Under the pieces are notes generated by a model. The model saw only the letters and a program-made list of their open reading frames with translations, did not search any database and was not told the DNA's origin. Source: Sphingomonas sp. 35-24ZXX (GTDB taxonomy: Bacteria > Pseudomonadota > Alphaproteobacteria > Sphingomonadales > Sphingomonadaceae). Taken from it: a stretch of 64,000 nucleotides of DNA. Below are positions 42,578 through 50,500 of the stretch, piece by piece. Each line of letters opens with the position of its first letter. Position 1 is the first letter of the stretch. The position numbers and the translations under genes were made by a program. The DNA lies in contig NZ_JROG01000003.1 in the NCBI RefSeq assembly GCF_000786215.1, positions 620,001-684,000 on the forward strand, read 5' to 3'.

Positions 42578-42623
42578 ACTTTTAATCAGTAGGTCGCTGG
42601 TTCGAACCCAGCAGGGCTCACCA
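42578..42623 (+). repeat. attR core (46-bp copy of tRNA-Lys 3' half)
   Basis: Exact copy of the last 46 bases of tRNA-Lys including CCA, without the 5' half of the gene. It marks the right end of the element and the old chromosomal junction. Confidence 0.97.
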
Positions 42624-43028
42624 TCATGCAATTGCAATTTCAGATCCGTCGCGAAGGCGGGCCGTGCGCCGGCCAGATGGTTTGCGGTCAGTATGCGACA
42701 CTGAGCGAGACCCTGCCGGACTAATTGAAGCGCCGGTTTCGCGCGAGCGCGCCGGCGGGGCATGCTCAAGCACGTCCGAACAGAACACCGCGTCCTTGTT
42801 TGTGCCATTGAAAGGCCGCGTCGCATCGCGGACATGGGCAGTCCCCTGCCCGCCGTCGATGACGTCCGGGTTAATGTCGATCGTGATGACATTTGTCCCG
42901 GTGCGCGACAAACTCCGGGTAGATGAACAGCACCCGACCTTGACCTTTAGACCTTGGCGCCCCGGCCCAATCCCGGCCAGCATCCCCTCCACCCAGGCCG
43001 GGCGAGCACTATGCAGGCTGCGCCGCAT
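42624..43028 (-). pseudogene. Decayed SAM-dependent methyltransferase remnant
   Basis: The minus-strand frame contains V-I-T-I-D-I-N-P-D-V-I-D-G-G, then H-V-R-D-A-T-R-P-F and D-A-V-F-C-S-D-V-L-E-H-A-P-P, a typical class I methyltransferase core. After that the frame becomes unrelated Arg/Ser-rich sequence and there is no C-terminal half; the N-terminal glycine-rich loop is also degraded. It abuts attR. It is most likely a broken gene of the neighbouring glycan region. Confidence 0.5.
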
Positions 43029-43114
43029 CGGGTTCGGATCCGCATGGAGATTGGCCCGAAAACGGATGTCGTGCTGGCGAGTTCACGTTCCTAACTGTGA
43101 GAAACCGGTTTGGC

Positions 43115-44185
43115 CTATCTGTGGGGGACGGGGTTGGTCATGGCGACTGATTCTACAGCGTCTAGGCCGATGCACTTGCGCACAACATAGATAGGCCGCT
43201 GCTTGGTTTCGGTGAGAATCCGTCCGACATATTCTCCCAGCACGCCCAACGAGATCAGCTGGATGCCACCGAGGAAAAGCACCGAAACCATGATCGACGC
43301 GTATCCTGGGACGCTTGCTCCTAAGATGACGGTCTTGATGGTGAGGAAAGCGGCAAAGCCTAGCGCGAACAGTGCGATGAGGGCACCAAGATAACTCCAG
43401 ACGCGCAAAGGCACGGTCGATGCTGATGTGATCCCGTCGACCGCCAGCGTCCAGAGCTTCCAGTAGTTGAACTTGCTCTTGCCAACGACACGCTCAACAC
43501 GATCATATTCGACCAGATCCTGCCGAAACCCGCTCCAGGCATACAGGCCCTTCATGAAGCGGTTGCGCTCGGGCAGCTTGCGGATGACTTCAACGACCTT
43601 GCGATCGAGCAGACGGAAGTCGCCGGCATGCTCGGGAATCTTGTCGCGGCTCAGGGCGTTGTGCGTGCGATAATACAGATCGGCGGTGACTCGTTTGAGC
43701 CGGGTATCGGTTTCGCGATTGCGGCGAACGCCATAGACGACCTCGGCACCGGCCTTCCACTTCGCCACCATGTCCACCAGAACTTCTGGCGGGTCCTGCA
43801 GGTCGACATCCATCGGGACGACCGCCTGGCCTGCGGCATAATCGAGCCCCGCCGAAAGCGCCGCCTCCTTGCCGAAATTGCGCGACAGCGATAGCGCGCG
43901 CACCCGCGGATCGCGCTCATGCAAGCCGCAGATCGCAACAAGCGTCGCATCGCTGCTGCCATCGTCGACGAAAAGGATCTCCCAATTGCCGTGCGGCGCC
44001 ACCAGATCGAGAACCGCCGCCACACGCGCGACAAAGGGAGCGATCGACTCCTCCTCGTCCTTGACCGGCACGATAACCGAGATGAAGGGGACCTCGACCG
44101 CAGGTTGCACCAGACCCCACAAGGCCGGATGGCCGAGAACTGCCTCTCGGTCCGCAACAAATCTGTCGATGGGCTGGTAGGTCAT
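43115..44185 (-). CDS. GtrB/DPM1-like GT2 bactoprenol glycosyltransferase
   Basis: A 356-residue protein. The GT2 domain shows F-I-S-V-I-V-P-V-K-D-E-E-E-S-I, V-D-D-G-S-S-D-A-T, N-F-G-K-E-A-A-L and the D-x-D-like M-D-V-D-L-Q-D-P-P-E. Two C-terminal membrane helices (about 270-295 and 305-330) end before R-I-L-T-E-T-K-Q-R-P. It transfers a sugar to undecaprenyl phosphate at the cytoplasmic face. A GGAAAGGG site supports the ATG. Divergent from a GtrA-like flippase. Confidence 0.9.
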   Translation of the reverse strand: MTYQPIDRFVADREAVLGHPALWGLVQPAVEVPFISVIVPVKDEEESIAPFVARVAAVLDLVAPHGNWEILFVDDGSSDATLVAICGLHERDPRVRALSLSRNFGKEAALSAGLDYAAGQAVVPMDVDLQDPPEVLVDMVAKWKAGAEVVYGVRRNRETDTRLKRVTADLYYRTHNALSRDKIPEHAGDFRLLDRKVVEVIRKLPERNRFMKGLYAWSGFRQDLVEYDRVERVVGKSKFNYWKLWTLAVDGITSASTVPLRVWSYLGALIALFALGFAAFLTIKTVILGASVPGYASIMVSVLFLGGIQLISLGVLGEYVGRILTETKQRPIYVVRKCIGLDAVESVAMTNPVPHR

Positions 44186-44556
44186 ACATCCCTTTCCTGC
44201 CAGAAAGCTTAAGCGTGGATGGTTAATGGAACGTATACGCCGGGCGTCATTTTAGCTCCGTCGCGCGTCCCCGGAACGCTTGACGATGGCCTTCGTGCTG
44301 GTCGTTCGATTCCTGGCTCCACGGTCACCCGACCGCATACAGAGGCAGCGCATTGCAGGGTTGGAACAAGCCCGACCAAGTAGTTAACCGGGCGTTTACC
44401 ATTCCCGGCTAATCAGGCTTCGCGTTGCCGGAGGAACCTTTGCGTGCAAGTCGAAACCCTTCTTTCCGGAAAGTCTATACTTGCCGGTCAGGGAACCTCC
44501 TTGTTGCCCAAAGCGCCTGGCCCGTCGGCGGGAGAGCGGGCCGTGCGAGCAATTCC
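44186..44556. other. Gap between divergent gtrB-like and gtrA-like genes
   Basis: About 370 bp if the GtrA start used here is right. It is less GC-biased than its neighbours and should contain both promoters. I see no hairpin with a T-run and no convincing reading frame except an N-terminal extension of the flippase. Confidence 0.4.
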
Positions 44557-45021
44557 GTGCCGTTGAACGATCGTACTCGCCAGCCGGCAGATGCCAGCAG
44601 CCGGCCTGTCCAATCCTGGGGTTCGATCGTCAGACGGCAGATCTGGCAGCTGATCCCTTTTCTGGTCACTGGTATTGCCAACTCGATCGTCGGCTTTTCG
44701 GTTATCTTCTTCTGCCTGTTCATGGGGACTAGCGGCGTCACCGCCAATATCATTGGCTTTGCCTTTGGTCTGACCTGCTCGTTCCTGCTAAACCGGCATT
44801 ATGTTTTCGGAGTGCGGGGAGCGATCGTGCCGATGGAGATCGCTCGGTTTCTTGCGGTCTTCGTCACCGCCTACGGGGTCAACATGGCCGTGCTGCTGCT
44901 TGCGCAGTCGGTGCTTGGCGAGGCCAGCCCGATCGCGCAGGTGATCGCCGTCGCGTCCTACACGCTCGTATTCTATCCGCTGTCCCGAATTTTCGTTTTC
45001 AGACGGGAAAATGCCGTATGA
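44557..45021 (+). CDS. GtrA-like membrane protein (putative lipid-linked sugar flippase)
   Basis: Four membrane helices are visible in the GtrA pattern: I-P-F-L-V-T-G-I-A-N-S-I-V-G-F-S-V-I-F, V-T-A-N-I-I-G-F-A-F-G-L-T-C-S-F-L-L-N-R-H-Y-V-F, F-L-A-V-F-V-T-A-Y-G-V-N and I-A-V-A-S-Y-T-L-V-F-Y-P-L-S-R-I-F-V-F. It would move undecaprenyl-phosphate sugars across the membrane. The start is uncertain: an ATG at 44425 gives 44 more residues, a GTG is used here. Its stop overlaps the start of the next gene (ATGA). Confidence 0.82.
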   Translation: MPLNDRTRQPADASSRPVQSWGSIVRRQIWQLIPFLVTGIANSIVGFSVIFFCLFMGTSGVTANIIGFAFGLTCSFLLNRHYVFGVRGAIVPMEIARFLAVFVTAYGVNMAVLLLAQSVLGEASPIAQVIAVASYTLVFYPLSRIFVFRRENAV

Positions 45022-46580
45022 TGCTCGCAGGGTCTGCCAACAGAATGGATCATGCGGTGGGCGGTGCCCGGATGATCGGGCTCGATACCCGCCTGGCCTT
45101 TTTGCTGCTATGCCTCACCGCCATCTCTCCCCTGCTGATCGTGGGGATGCCGCCACTGGTGGATATGTATGGCCATTACGGGCGCTATGTCCTGCAGACC
45201 GATCTGCAGAACCGGCCCGAACTTCAGCAATATTATTCCTACCAATGGCAATTGCTCGGCAATCTGGGGGCCGACCTGTTGGTGCACGCCCTGTACACAG
45301 TCCTAGGCCTTGAAACCGCGATCCGGGTGGTCGTTATCGCCACGCAGGCGATCGCGGCCGCTGCGATCCTGCTGCTGAGCAAGGAACTGCATGGCAGGGT
45401 GACGCCTTTTGCGGTTGCTGCCCTGCCGCTGATCTACGGAATGCCGTTCAACTACGGTTTCCTCAATTTCTCGCTCAGCATGGCGCTCGGCCTGCTGGCC
45501 TTCGTCATGTGGTTGCGCCTGCAGCGATCGGGCAACACCATTGCCTCGCAGATGTGGCTGGCGGTGGCCAGCGTGACGATCTGGGTGTGCCACACCTATG
45601 GCTGGGCTTTCCTCGGCCTGTTGTGCGGATCGTGCCTGCTTGCGCAGGCCTTCGCCGCCGGCAGCAGCCGCCTGGCTGTATTGAAGCGGGCCGTCATTGC
45701 ATGCTGGCCGCTGCTGCTTCCCCTCGTGCCCATGGTCGCCTGGCGATCAGGGACCGGGGGGCTGGACCTGATGGGATGGTACATCGGCTACAAGGTGCAA
45801 TGGCTGATTTCTGTTTTCCGCACCAGATGGGCCATTTTTGACATCCCGTCCTTGGTCTTCGTGGTCATGCTGATCTACTGGGCCATCCGCACCAAGCATG
45901 TCGAGATCGACCGGCGCATGGGCATTGCAGCGATCGTGTGCTTTGCAAGCTTCATGCTTGTGCCGATGAAGGTCTTTGGATCGCTGTTCGCCGATATGCG
46001 GCTGGTGCCCTACGTCATGATCACCGCCCTGCTAGGGATCTCTGTAAAAAGGCTGGATGCAAAGACGCTCCGGCTATTGAGCCTGTTGGCGGTCGCTTTC
46101 TTCGCCGCGCGGACGCTCGTGACGGGCGCTTCCTATATCGCGGGCGAAAAGTCGGTCGCGCAAGTTCTCCCGACCATCGAGTCCATCCCCAAAGGATCAC
46201 GCGTAGCGTTCTTTTTGGTGACCCCGTGCAAAGGGACCTGGGAACTGCCGATGCTGGCCCATATGGGCGGGGTGGCGCTGGCCCGCCGCAGTGTCTTCGT
46301 CAACAGCATGTGGAAGGTGCCTGGTGCAAATCCGCTGGACGTCAACTATCCCGAGGCCTTTCCTTTCGAGCACGATCCTTCGCAATTCGTTCACGCGGCC
46401 TATTGCAAAAAGCCCCAGTATCCGAGGCTTTCGCGCGCCCTCGCCCGTCTCCCGCAGCATGCGTTCACCCATGTGTGGATCGTTGGTGAGGTGCCCGATC
46501 GCCTGAGCTTGCCGCAAGGCCTCGAACCGATCCCGCATGCTGGCAAGGGTGCATTGCTCGCAGTCAGAAGCGCGCGATAA
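45018..46580 (+). CDS. Polytopic membrane protein, possible GT-C glycosyltransferase
   Basis: A 520-residue protein with about ten hydrophobic helices and a C-terminal periplasmic-looking domain of about 130 residues. An early loop (P-P-L-V-D-M-Y-G-H-Y-G-R-Y) carries the Asp/His density seen after the first helix in GT-C enzymes. It is translationally coupled to the GtrA-like gene. In gtr clusters the third gene is a specific glycosyltransferase, so that role is likely here, though the family is not recognised. Confidence 0.6.
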   Translation: MMLAGSANRMDHAVGGARMIGLDTRLAFLLLCLTAISPLLIVGMPPLVDMYGHYGRYVLQTDLQNRPELQQYYSYQWQLLGNLGADLLVHALYTVLGLETAIRVVVIATQAIAAAAILLLSKELHGRVTPFAVAALPLIYGMPFNYGFLNFSLSMALGLLAFVMWLRLQRSGNTIASQMWLAVASVTIWVCHTYGWAFLGLLCGSCLLAQAFAAGSSRLAVLKRAVIACWPLLLPLVPMVAWRSGTGGLDLMGWYIGYKVQWLISVFRTRWAIFDIPSLVFVVMLIYWAIRTKHVEIDRRMGIAAIVCFASFMLVPMKVFGSLFADMRLVPYVMITALLGISVKRLDAKTLRLLSLLAVAFFAARTLVTGASYIAGEKSVAQVLPTIESIPKGSRVAFFLVTPCKGTWELPMLAHMGGVALARRSVFVNSMWKVPGANPLDVNYPEAFPFEHDPSQFVHAAYCKKPQYPRLSRALARLPQHAFTHVWIVGEVPDRLSLPQGLEPIPHAGKGALLAVRSAR

Positions 46581-46597
46581 CGCCCCTCCCGCCAGGC

Positions 46598-47890
46598 TCA
46601 GACGGCGACCGTATCCATGGCCATGAGAATGTCTGCGATCGCCAGGAATGCAAAGCAGACCGAGCTGTCGGCGACGCCATAGGGCAGGAAGATGTCATCC
46701 CCGACGCGAATGGCGCCGCAGGTATAGACCACGTTCGGCACATAGCCTTCGCGGTCCTCGTCTGCCGCTGACAGGATCGGGTTGGGCGTGCGCCCCAGCA
46801 CCTTGGACGGGTCGGCCTTGTCGAGCAGCATCGCGCCGATGGCGTATTTGCGCATCGCGCCCACGCCATGGGTCAGCACCAGCCAGCCCTCGTCCAGCTC
46901 GATCGGCGCGCCGCAATTGCCGATCTGCACCAGTTCCCAAGGGTAGCGCGGCTCCAGCAGCAGCTCGCCGCCTTCCCAATGGTCAAGGCTGTCGGACCGC
47001 AACAGATACAGGTTCTTGCCGTCCTGCCGTCCGATCATGCAGTAGCGACCATCGATCTTGCGCGGGAACAGCGCCATGCCCTTGTTGCGCCCTGCCCCGC
47101 CCTTGATCGGGGCCAGCGTGAAATCGCGAAAATCGTGGGTGCGCAGCAGTTCGGACCGGATGTCCCGGCCGCTATAGGCGGTGTATGTGCCGATCCATTC
47201 GATGTCGCCGTCCTCGCCCTCGAATTCAACGAGCCGCAAATCCTCCAGCCCGTTGCGCTGGGCCTCGGTGATCGGAAAGATCACTGTGCCGGACAGACTG
47301 CTGTCAGGCTGCCGGTGCAATGTGACCGAATCGTTGGTGATCGGGTCGGTGGCGGGGCCTGCCATTGCTGCTGTGGCAAAGGGCGGTTGCGGCACCAGGG
47401 TCATCCCGCGCTGCGCGGTGATGACGCCTTCGCGAAAGGCGATCGTCGAGATGTGGCCTTCACCCACCGCCCGGAACGACAGCACAATCCGGATACTGCC
47501 GGGCTCAAGCCCGCTCTGATCGGGATGGTGCACCACGCTCGGGTTCATCACCGCGGCGGCTGCATAGCTGTACTCGTGGCAGAAATAGGCCCCGATCAGC
47601 AATTCTGTCTCGCGGCGCAGCGGAGCCTCCAGCCCCAGCCGCGGTTCGATCTCGTCAAACCGGTCCTGAAAGACCTGTTCGATCTGGCGGTGACGATCGG
47701 CAAAATCGCGCAACACCACGGCCAGTTCGGCCCGGACGGTGCGGGCATCGAGCGCGATGATCTCGCGCGCGAGCCGCTGAACCCGCTCCAGATCGGGCCC
47801 TGAAGCCTGCCATGCAAGATGAAAGGGTCGCACAACGACGCGGGTGGGGTCGGCATGCAGCCGCAGCTCGTGCTGGGTCAATCTGGTCAC
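46598..47890 (-). CDS. GH130-family glycoside phosphorylase/hydrolase
   Basis: A 430-residue protein. An N-terminal helical region of about 100 residues precedes a five-bladed beta-propeller with L-V-E-F-E-G-E-D-G-D-I-E-W-I-G-T-Y-T-A-Y-S-G, K-G-M-A-L-F-P-R-K-I-D-G-R-Y, L-Q/I-G-N-C-G-A-P-I-E-L-D-E-G-W-L-V-L-T-H-G-V-G and N-V-V-Y-T-C-G-A. GH130 enzymes act on beta-mannosides by phosphorolysis or hydrolysis. The start overlaps the preceding glycosyltransferase stop by 4 nt. Confidence 0.85.
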   Translation of the reverse strand: MTRLTQHELRLHADPTRVVVRPFHLAWQASGPDLERVQRLAREIIALDARTVRAELAVVLRDFADRHRQIEQVFQDRFDEIEPRLGLEAPLRRETELLIGAYFCHEYSYAAAAVMNPSVVHHPDQSGLEPGSIRIVLSFRAVGEGHISTIAFREGVITAQRGMTLVPQPPFATAAMAGPATDPITNDSVTLHRQPDSSLSGTVIFPITEAQRNGLEDLRLVEFEGEDGDIEWIGTYTAYSGRDIRSELLRTHDFRDFTLAPIKGGAGRNKGMALFPRKIDGRYCMIGRQDGKNLYLLRSDSLDHWEGGELLLEPRYPWELVQIGNCGAPIELDEGWLVLTHGVGAMRKYAIGAMLLDKADPSKVLGRTPNPILSAADEDREGYVPNVVYTCGAIRVGDDIFLPYGVADSSVCFAFLAIADILMAMDTVAV

Positions 47891-50163
47891 CAGCGTTGCA
47901 CGCCCACCTTGGCCATCAACGCCTGGAGGGCATAGAAGGCATGCTGATAGGCAAGCACCGACTCAGCGCCTTCGTTGAGGTTCAACCCGCGCGGGTTGAT
48001 GCCGTCCCTGCTCGTTCCTGTCACCGGATCCCCCACTTCCACATTGCGGTCATTGTGACCATCGAACCAGTCATAGGCCCGCCGCGCATGGATCAGCCAA
48101 TGCGGATCGCGCGTGACGTCCCAGGCGGCCGCAGCCGCATCGATCGCGGCCCAAATCTCCACCGGCTGCTGATCGAAGATCTTGGGCCGGACATAGCTCT
48201 GGCCGAAGCTGTTCGAGCCGACCGGACGAAAATGGCCCTGGGGTGCGGTCTGCAGCGCCATCACCCAGTCGAGTGTCTCCAGCCCGCAGGCGATGATCGC
48301 GTCATCGCCCAGATGGACGCCGACGCGCAGCATCGCCTCGGACAAACGGCAATTGTCATAGGCCAGCACGTCCTCGAACCAGTTCCATTCGGGCTTGGCG
48401 ACGGCGGCATGCAGTGCCTTCAACCTGTCCGCGCCTTGGTGCATGATCCTGTTGGCAAGCGCATGATGCGGCTGAGACTCCGCCAGGCTCGCGGACCCCA
48501 GCATGGCAAAGGCGATGGCGCGTGGAGACTGGAAGCCCAGGGCAGACGGTGCGGTCTGGTCAAACAGTTCGGCTGCCCAGCGCCGCATCCCGGCGTCATG
48601 CGCATGCCGCGCGGTGATCCCGATCGCCCAGAGCGTGCGGCCACAGCTGTCCTCTGACCCGACATCTTCCAGCCAGTTGCGCCCGAAGCCCATGAAATTG
48701 CGGAATTCTCCGCTGTCCGGGTTCCAGGCATGCTGCACGAACGAAGCAAACACCGTGGTACGCTCTCCGCATTCGCGGCGCACCTGTCCGTCGAGGCGAT
48801 GCATCAGCATCAGCGCGCGGGCATTGTCATCGACGCAATAGCCGTGGCGACGATCGGGGATGCCGTGAATGCTGTGCTGCAGAATGCCAGTGCTGTCGCA
48901 CATCCGGACCAGGCCCTGAATGCCGATGCGTTCGGGCACGGAATCGGACGCTACCGGCAGCCGCGAAGCCTCGATCACCTCAAGCGTGCGCTCGGCAAAA
49001 CGCGGCCAGATCATCTTGCGACCGCGTCCATAGACCCGTTTCTGCAGATCGCGCAAACCTTCGGGATCATCCAGCAGCAGCGCGATTTCGCGGCCCATAG
49101 CATCGCTGTCGCCAAAATCGACCAGCCTTCCGTGATCGTCCGCGAGCAGCTCTGCGGCATGGGCATAAGGGGTCGACACCACCGCCTTGCCCAGCGCCAT
49201 GGCATAGGAGAGCGTGCCCGATGTCGATTGCTGCGCTCCGATATAGGGCGTCACGAAAATGTCGGCCGCCTCGATCAGGTCGAGCAGCTCATCGGTGTCG
49301 AGAAAAGCGTCGATCCAGCGTATATGACCCTCCACGCCCTCTTTGCGCGCCAATGCCTGCAACGATTCGCGATACGCCTCGCCTTCTTGCGCCACCAGAT
49401 TGGGATGGGTCGCCCCTGCGATACAATAGACCGTATCGGGATGCCGCTCGACGATCTGCGGCAGCGCCGAAATCATCGCCTCGATGCCCTTGCCCGGCGA
49501 CAGCAGCCCGAAGGTCAGGATGACCTTCTGCCCGACAAAGCCGAAGCGCTGCTTAAACCGCGCGCCGCGACCGAAGGGGCGATCAGGCACGCCGTGCGCG
49601 ATCAGCGCGATCTGGTCTTCATCCGCGCCATAGATGCTGGTGAGCAGGGTGCGCGACAGATCGGACATGACGACCAGCTTGCTGGCACGCGCGATGAGCC
49701 GCGTCATCACCCGCATCTGTTCGGGATCGGGGCTGGCAAGGACGGTGTGCAGGGTGACGACCAGCGGCGCGGCCACATGGTCGAGCAGGCTGAGGATCAT
49801 GTCACCAGCGGGGCCGCCAAAAAGGCCGAACTCGTGCTGCAGCCAGATCACATCCGCGCCGCTCGCTTCAATGCGCGCGGTAGCGTCGAGATAGGCTGCA
49901 GGATCGCTTTCGACGATCGTGTTGCAGACCCGGCCATCGAACGCGTTGGCGTCTGCTGCCGGGGCCATCGCATAGACATCAATCGCCATGTCGGGCACCA
50001 GCGCCTTGAGCGCCGCGTGCATATCGGTGGTGAAGGTGGCGATACCGCAGCGCCGGGGCAGAAAGCCGCCAATCAGTGCCAGCCGCGCAGGGCTGGACAT
50101 CTCGGGCTGCGCGAAATGCTCCTGGCTGTCATCGGCAACCAGAGCGGGAAAAGTCTCGTACAT
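47887..50163 (-). CDS. GT4 glycosyltransferase with C-terminal toroid domain
   Basis: A 758-residue two-domain protein. The N-terminal GT-B domain (about 1-400) has G-G-F-L-P-R-R-C-G-I-A-T-F-T, L-T-F-G-L-L-S-P-G-K-G-I-E and the donor region V-T-P-Y-I-G-A-Q-Q-S-T-S-G. The C-terminal part (about 410-750) is an alpha/alpha-toroid-like domain (H-S-I-H-G-I-P-D-R-R-H-G-Y-C-V-D-D-N-A-R-A-L). A GGAAGGACG site precedes the ATG. Coupled to the GH130 gene, it probably makes or remodels a mannose-containing glycan. Confidence 0.85.
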   Translation of the reverse strand: MYETFPALVADDSQEHFAQPEMSSPARLALIGGFLPRRCGIATFTTDMHAALKALVPDMAIDVYAMAPAADANAFDGRVCNTIVESDPAAYLDATARIEASGADVIWLQHEFGLFGGPAGDMILSLLDHVAAPLVVTLHTVLASPDPEQMRVMTRLIARASKLVVMSDLSRTLLTSIYGADEDQIALIAHGVPDRPFGRGARFKQRFGFVGQKVILTFGLLSPGKGIEAMISALPQIVERHPDTVYCIAGATHPNLVAQEGEAYRESLQALARKEGVEGHIRWIDAFLDTDELLDLIEAADIFVTPYIGAQQSTSGTLSYAMALGKAVVSTPYAHAAELLADDHGRLVDFGDSDAMGREIALLLDDPEGLRDLQKRVYGRGRKMIWPRFAERTLEVIEASRLPVASDSVPERIGIQGLVRMCDSTGILQHSIHGIPDRRHGYCVDDNARALMLMHRLDGQVRRECGERTTVFASFVQHAWNPDSGEFRNFMGFGRNWLEDVGSEDSCGRTLWAIGITARHAHDAGMRRWAAELFDQTAPSALGFQSPRAIAFAMLGSASLAESQPHHALANRIMHQGADRLKALHAAVAKPEWNWFEDVLAYDNCRLSEAMLRVGVHLGDDAIIACGLETLDWVMALQTAPQGHFRPVGSNSFGQSYVRPKIFDQQPVEIWAAIDAAAAAWDVTRDPHWLIHARRAYDWFDGHNDRNVEVGDPVTGTSRDGINPRGLNLNEGAESVLAYQHAFYALQALMAKVGVQRW

Positions 50164-50500
50164 CAGGGCGTCCTTCCGAAGTGATGCGACAGAACGGCCT
50201 GACCAGATGATGGCGGCATGGCGCTGATTCACCGGGCACAAGCTCCCCGGGCACGTTCGAAAGGACTACCCGCCGCACCTGCAATCGTTCCGCACCGTTC
50301 ATCGCCCATGCGAATGCATCAGATGGCACGCGGCTGGGCCTCCGTCAGGGCGATTCCCGGGCGATGAGCATGCCAGCACCTTCGCCAATCCGTGCGCTGA
50401 CCTCCGCCGCCTGGAGCGCCGCATTTCTGCCCATGCAAACAAAGGCTTCACCCTTTGCAATCACGCACTTATGGTCCGCGCCAAACCAAGGGGAATCATC
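50164..50500. other. Intergenic region between divergent genes
   Basis: About 337 bp between the GT4-toroid start and the DUF885 start. It should hold two promoters. No repeat, terminator or RNA fold is evident by eye. Confidence 0.4.

Larger units (their letters stand above)
33706..42623. mobile_element. Integrated 8.9-kb capsid-encoding satellite-like element at tRNA-Lys
   Basis: The element is bounded by a perfect 46-bp direct repeat of the tRNA-Lys 3' half. It contains a P4-type integrase at the right end, an AlpA-like regulator, a prim-pol/helicase replication protein, a candidate iteron origin, one HK97-fold capsid protein and a few small genes, nearly all transcribed leftward with several 4-nt start/stop overlaps. 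It lacks portal, prohead protease, terminase, tail, lysis and relaxase genes. That composition is closest to phage satellites (P4, PICI and capsid-forming PICI) rather than to a defective full prophage or an ICE. Assignment as a satellite is inference. Confidence 0.85.

Noticed and set aside
42578-42623. A second tRNA-Lys gene
   Set aside because: Only the 3' 46 bases are present; the 5' acceptor, D-arm and half the anticodon stem are missing, so it is an att copy.
33706-42623. The element as a decayed complete prophage or an ICE
   Set aside because: No portal, terminase, tail, lysis, relaxase or type IV secretion fragments are visible, and the genes present are intact and closely coupled. 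It cannot be fully excluded without relatives.
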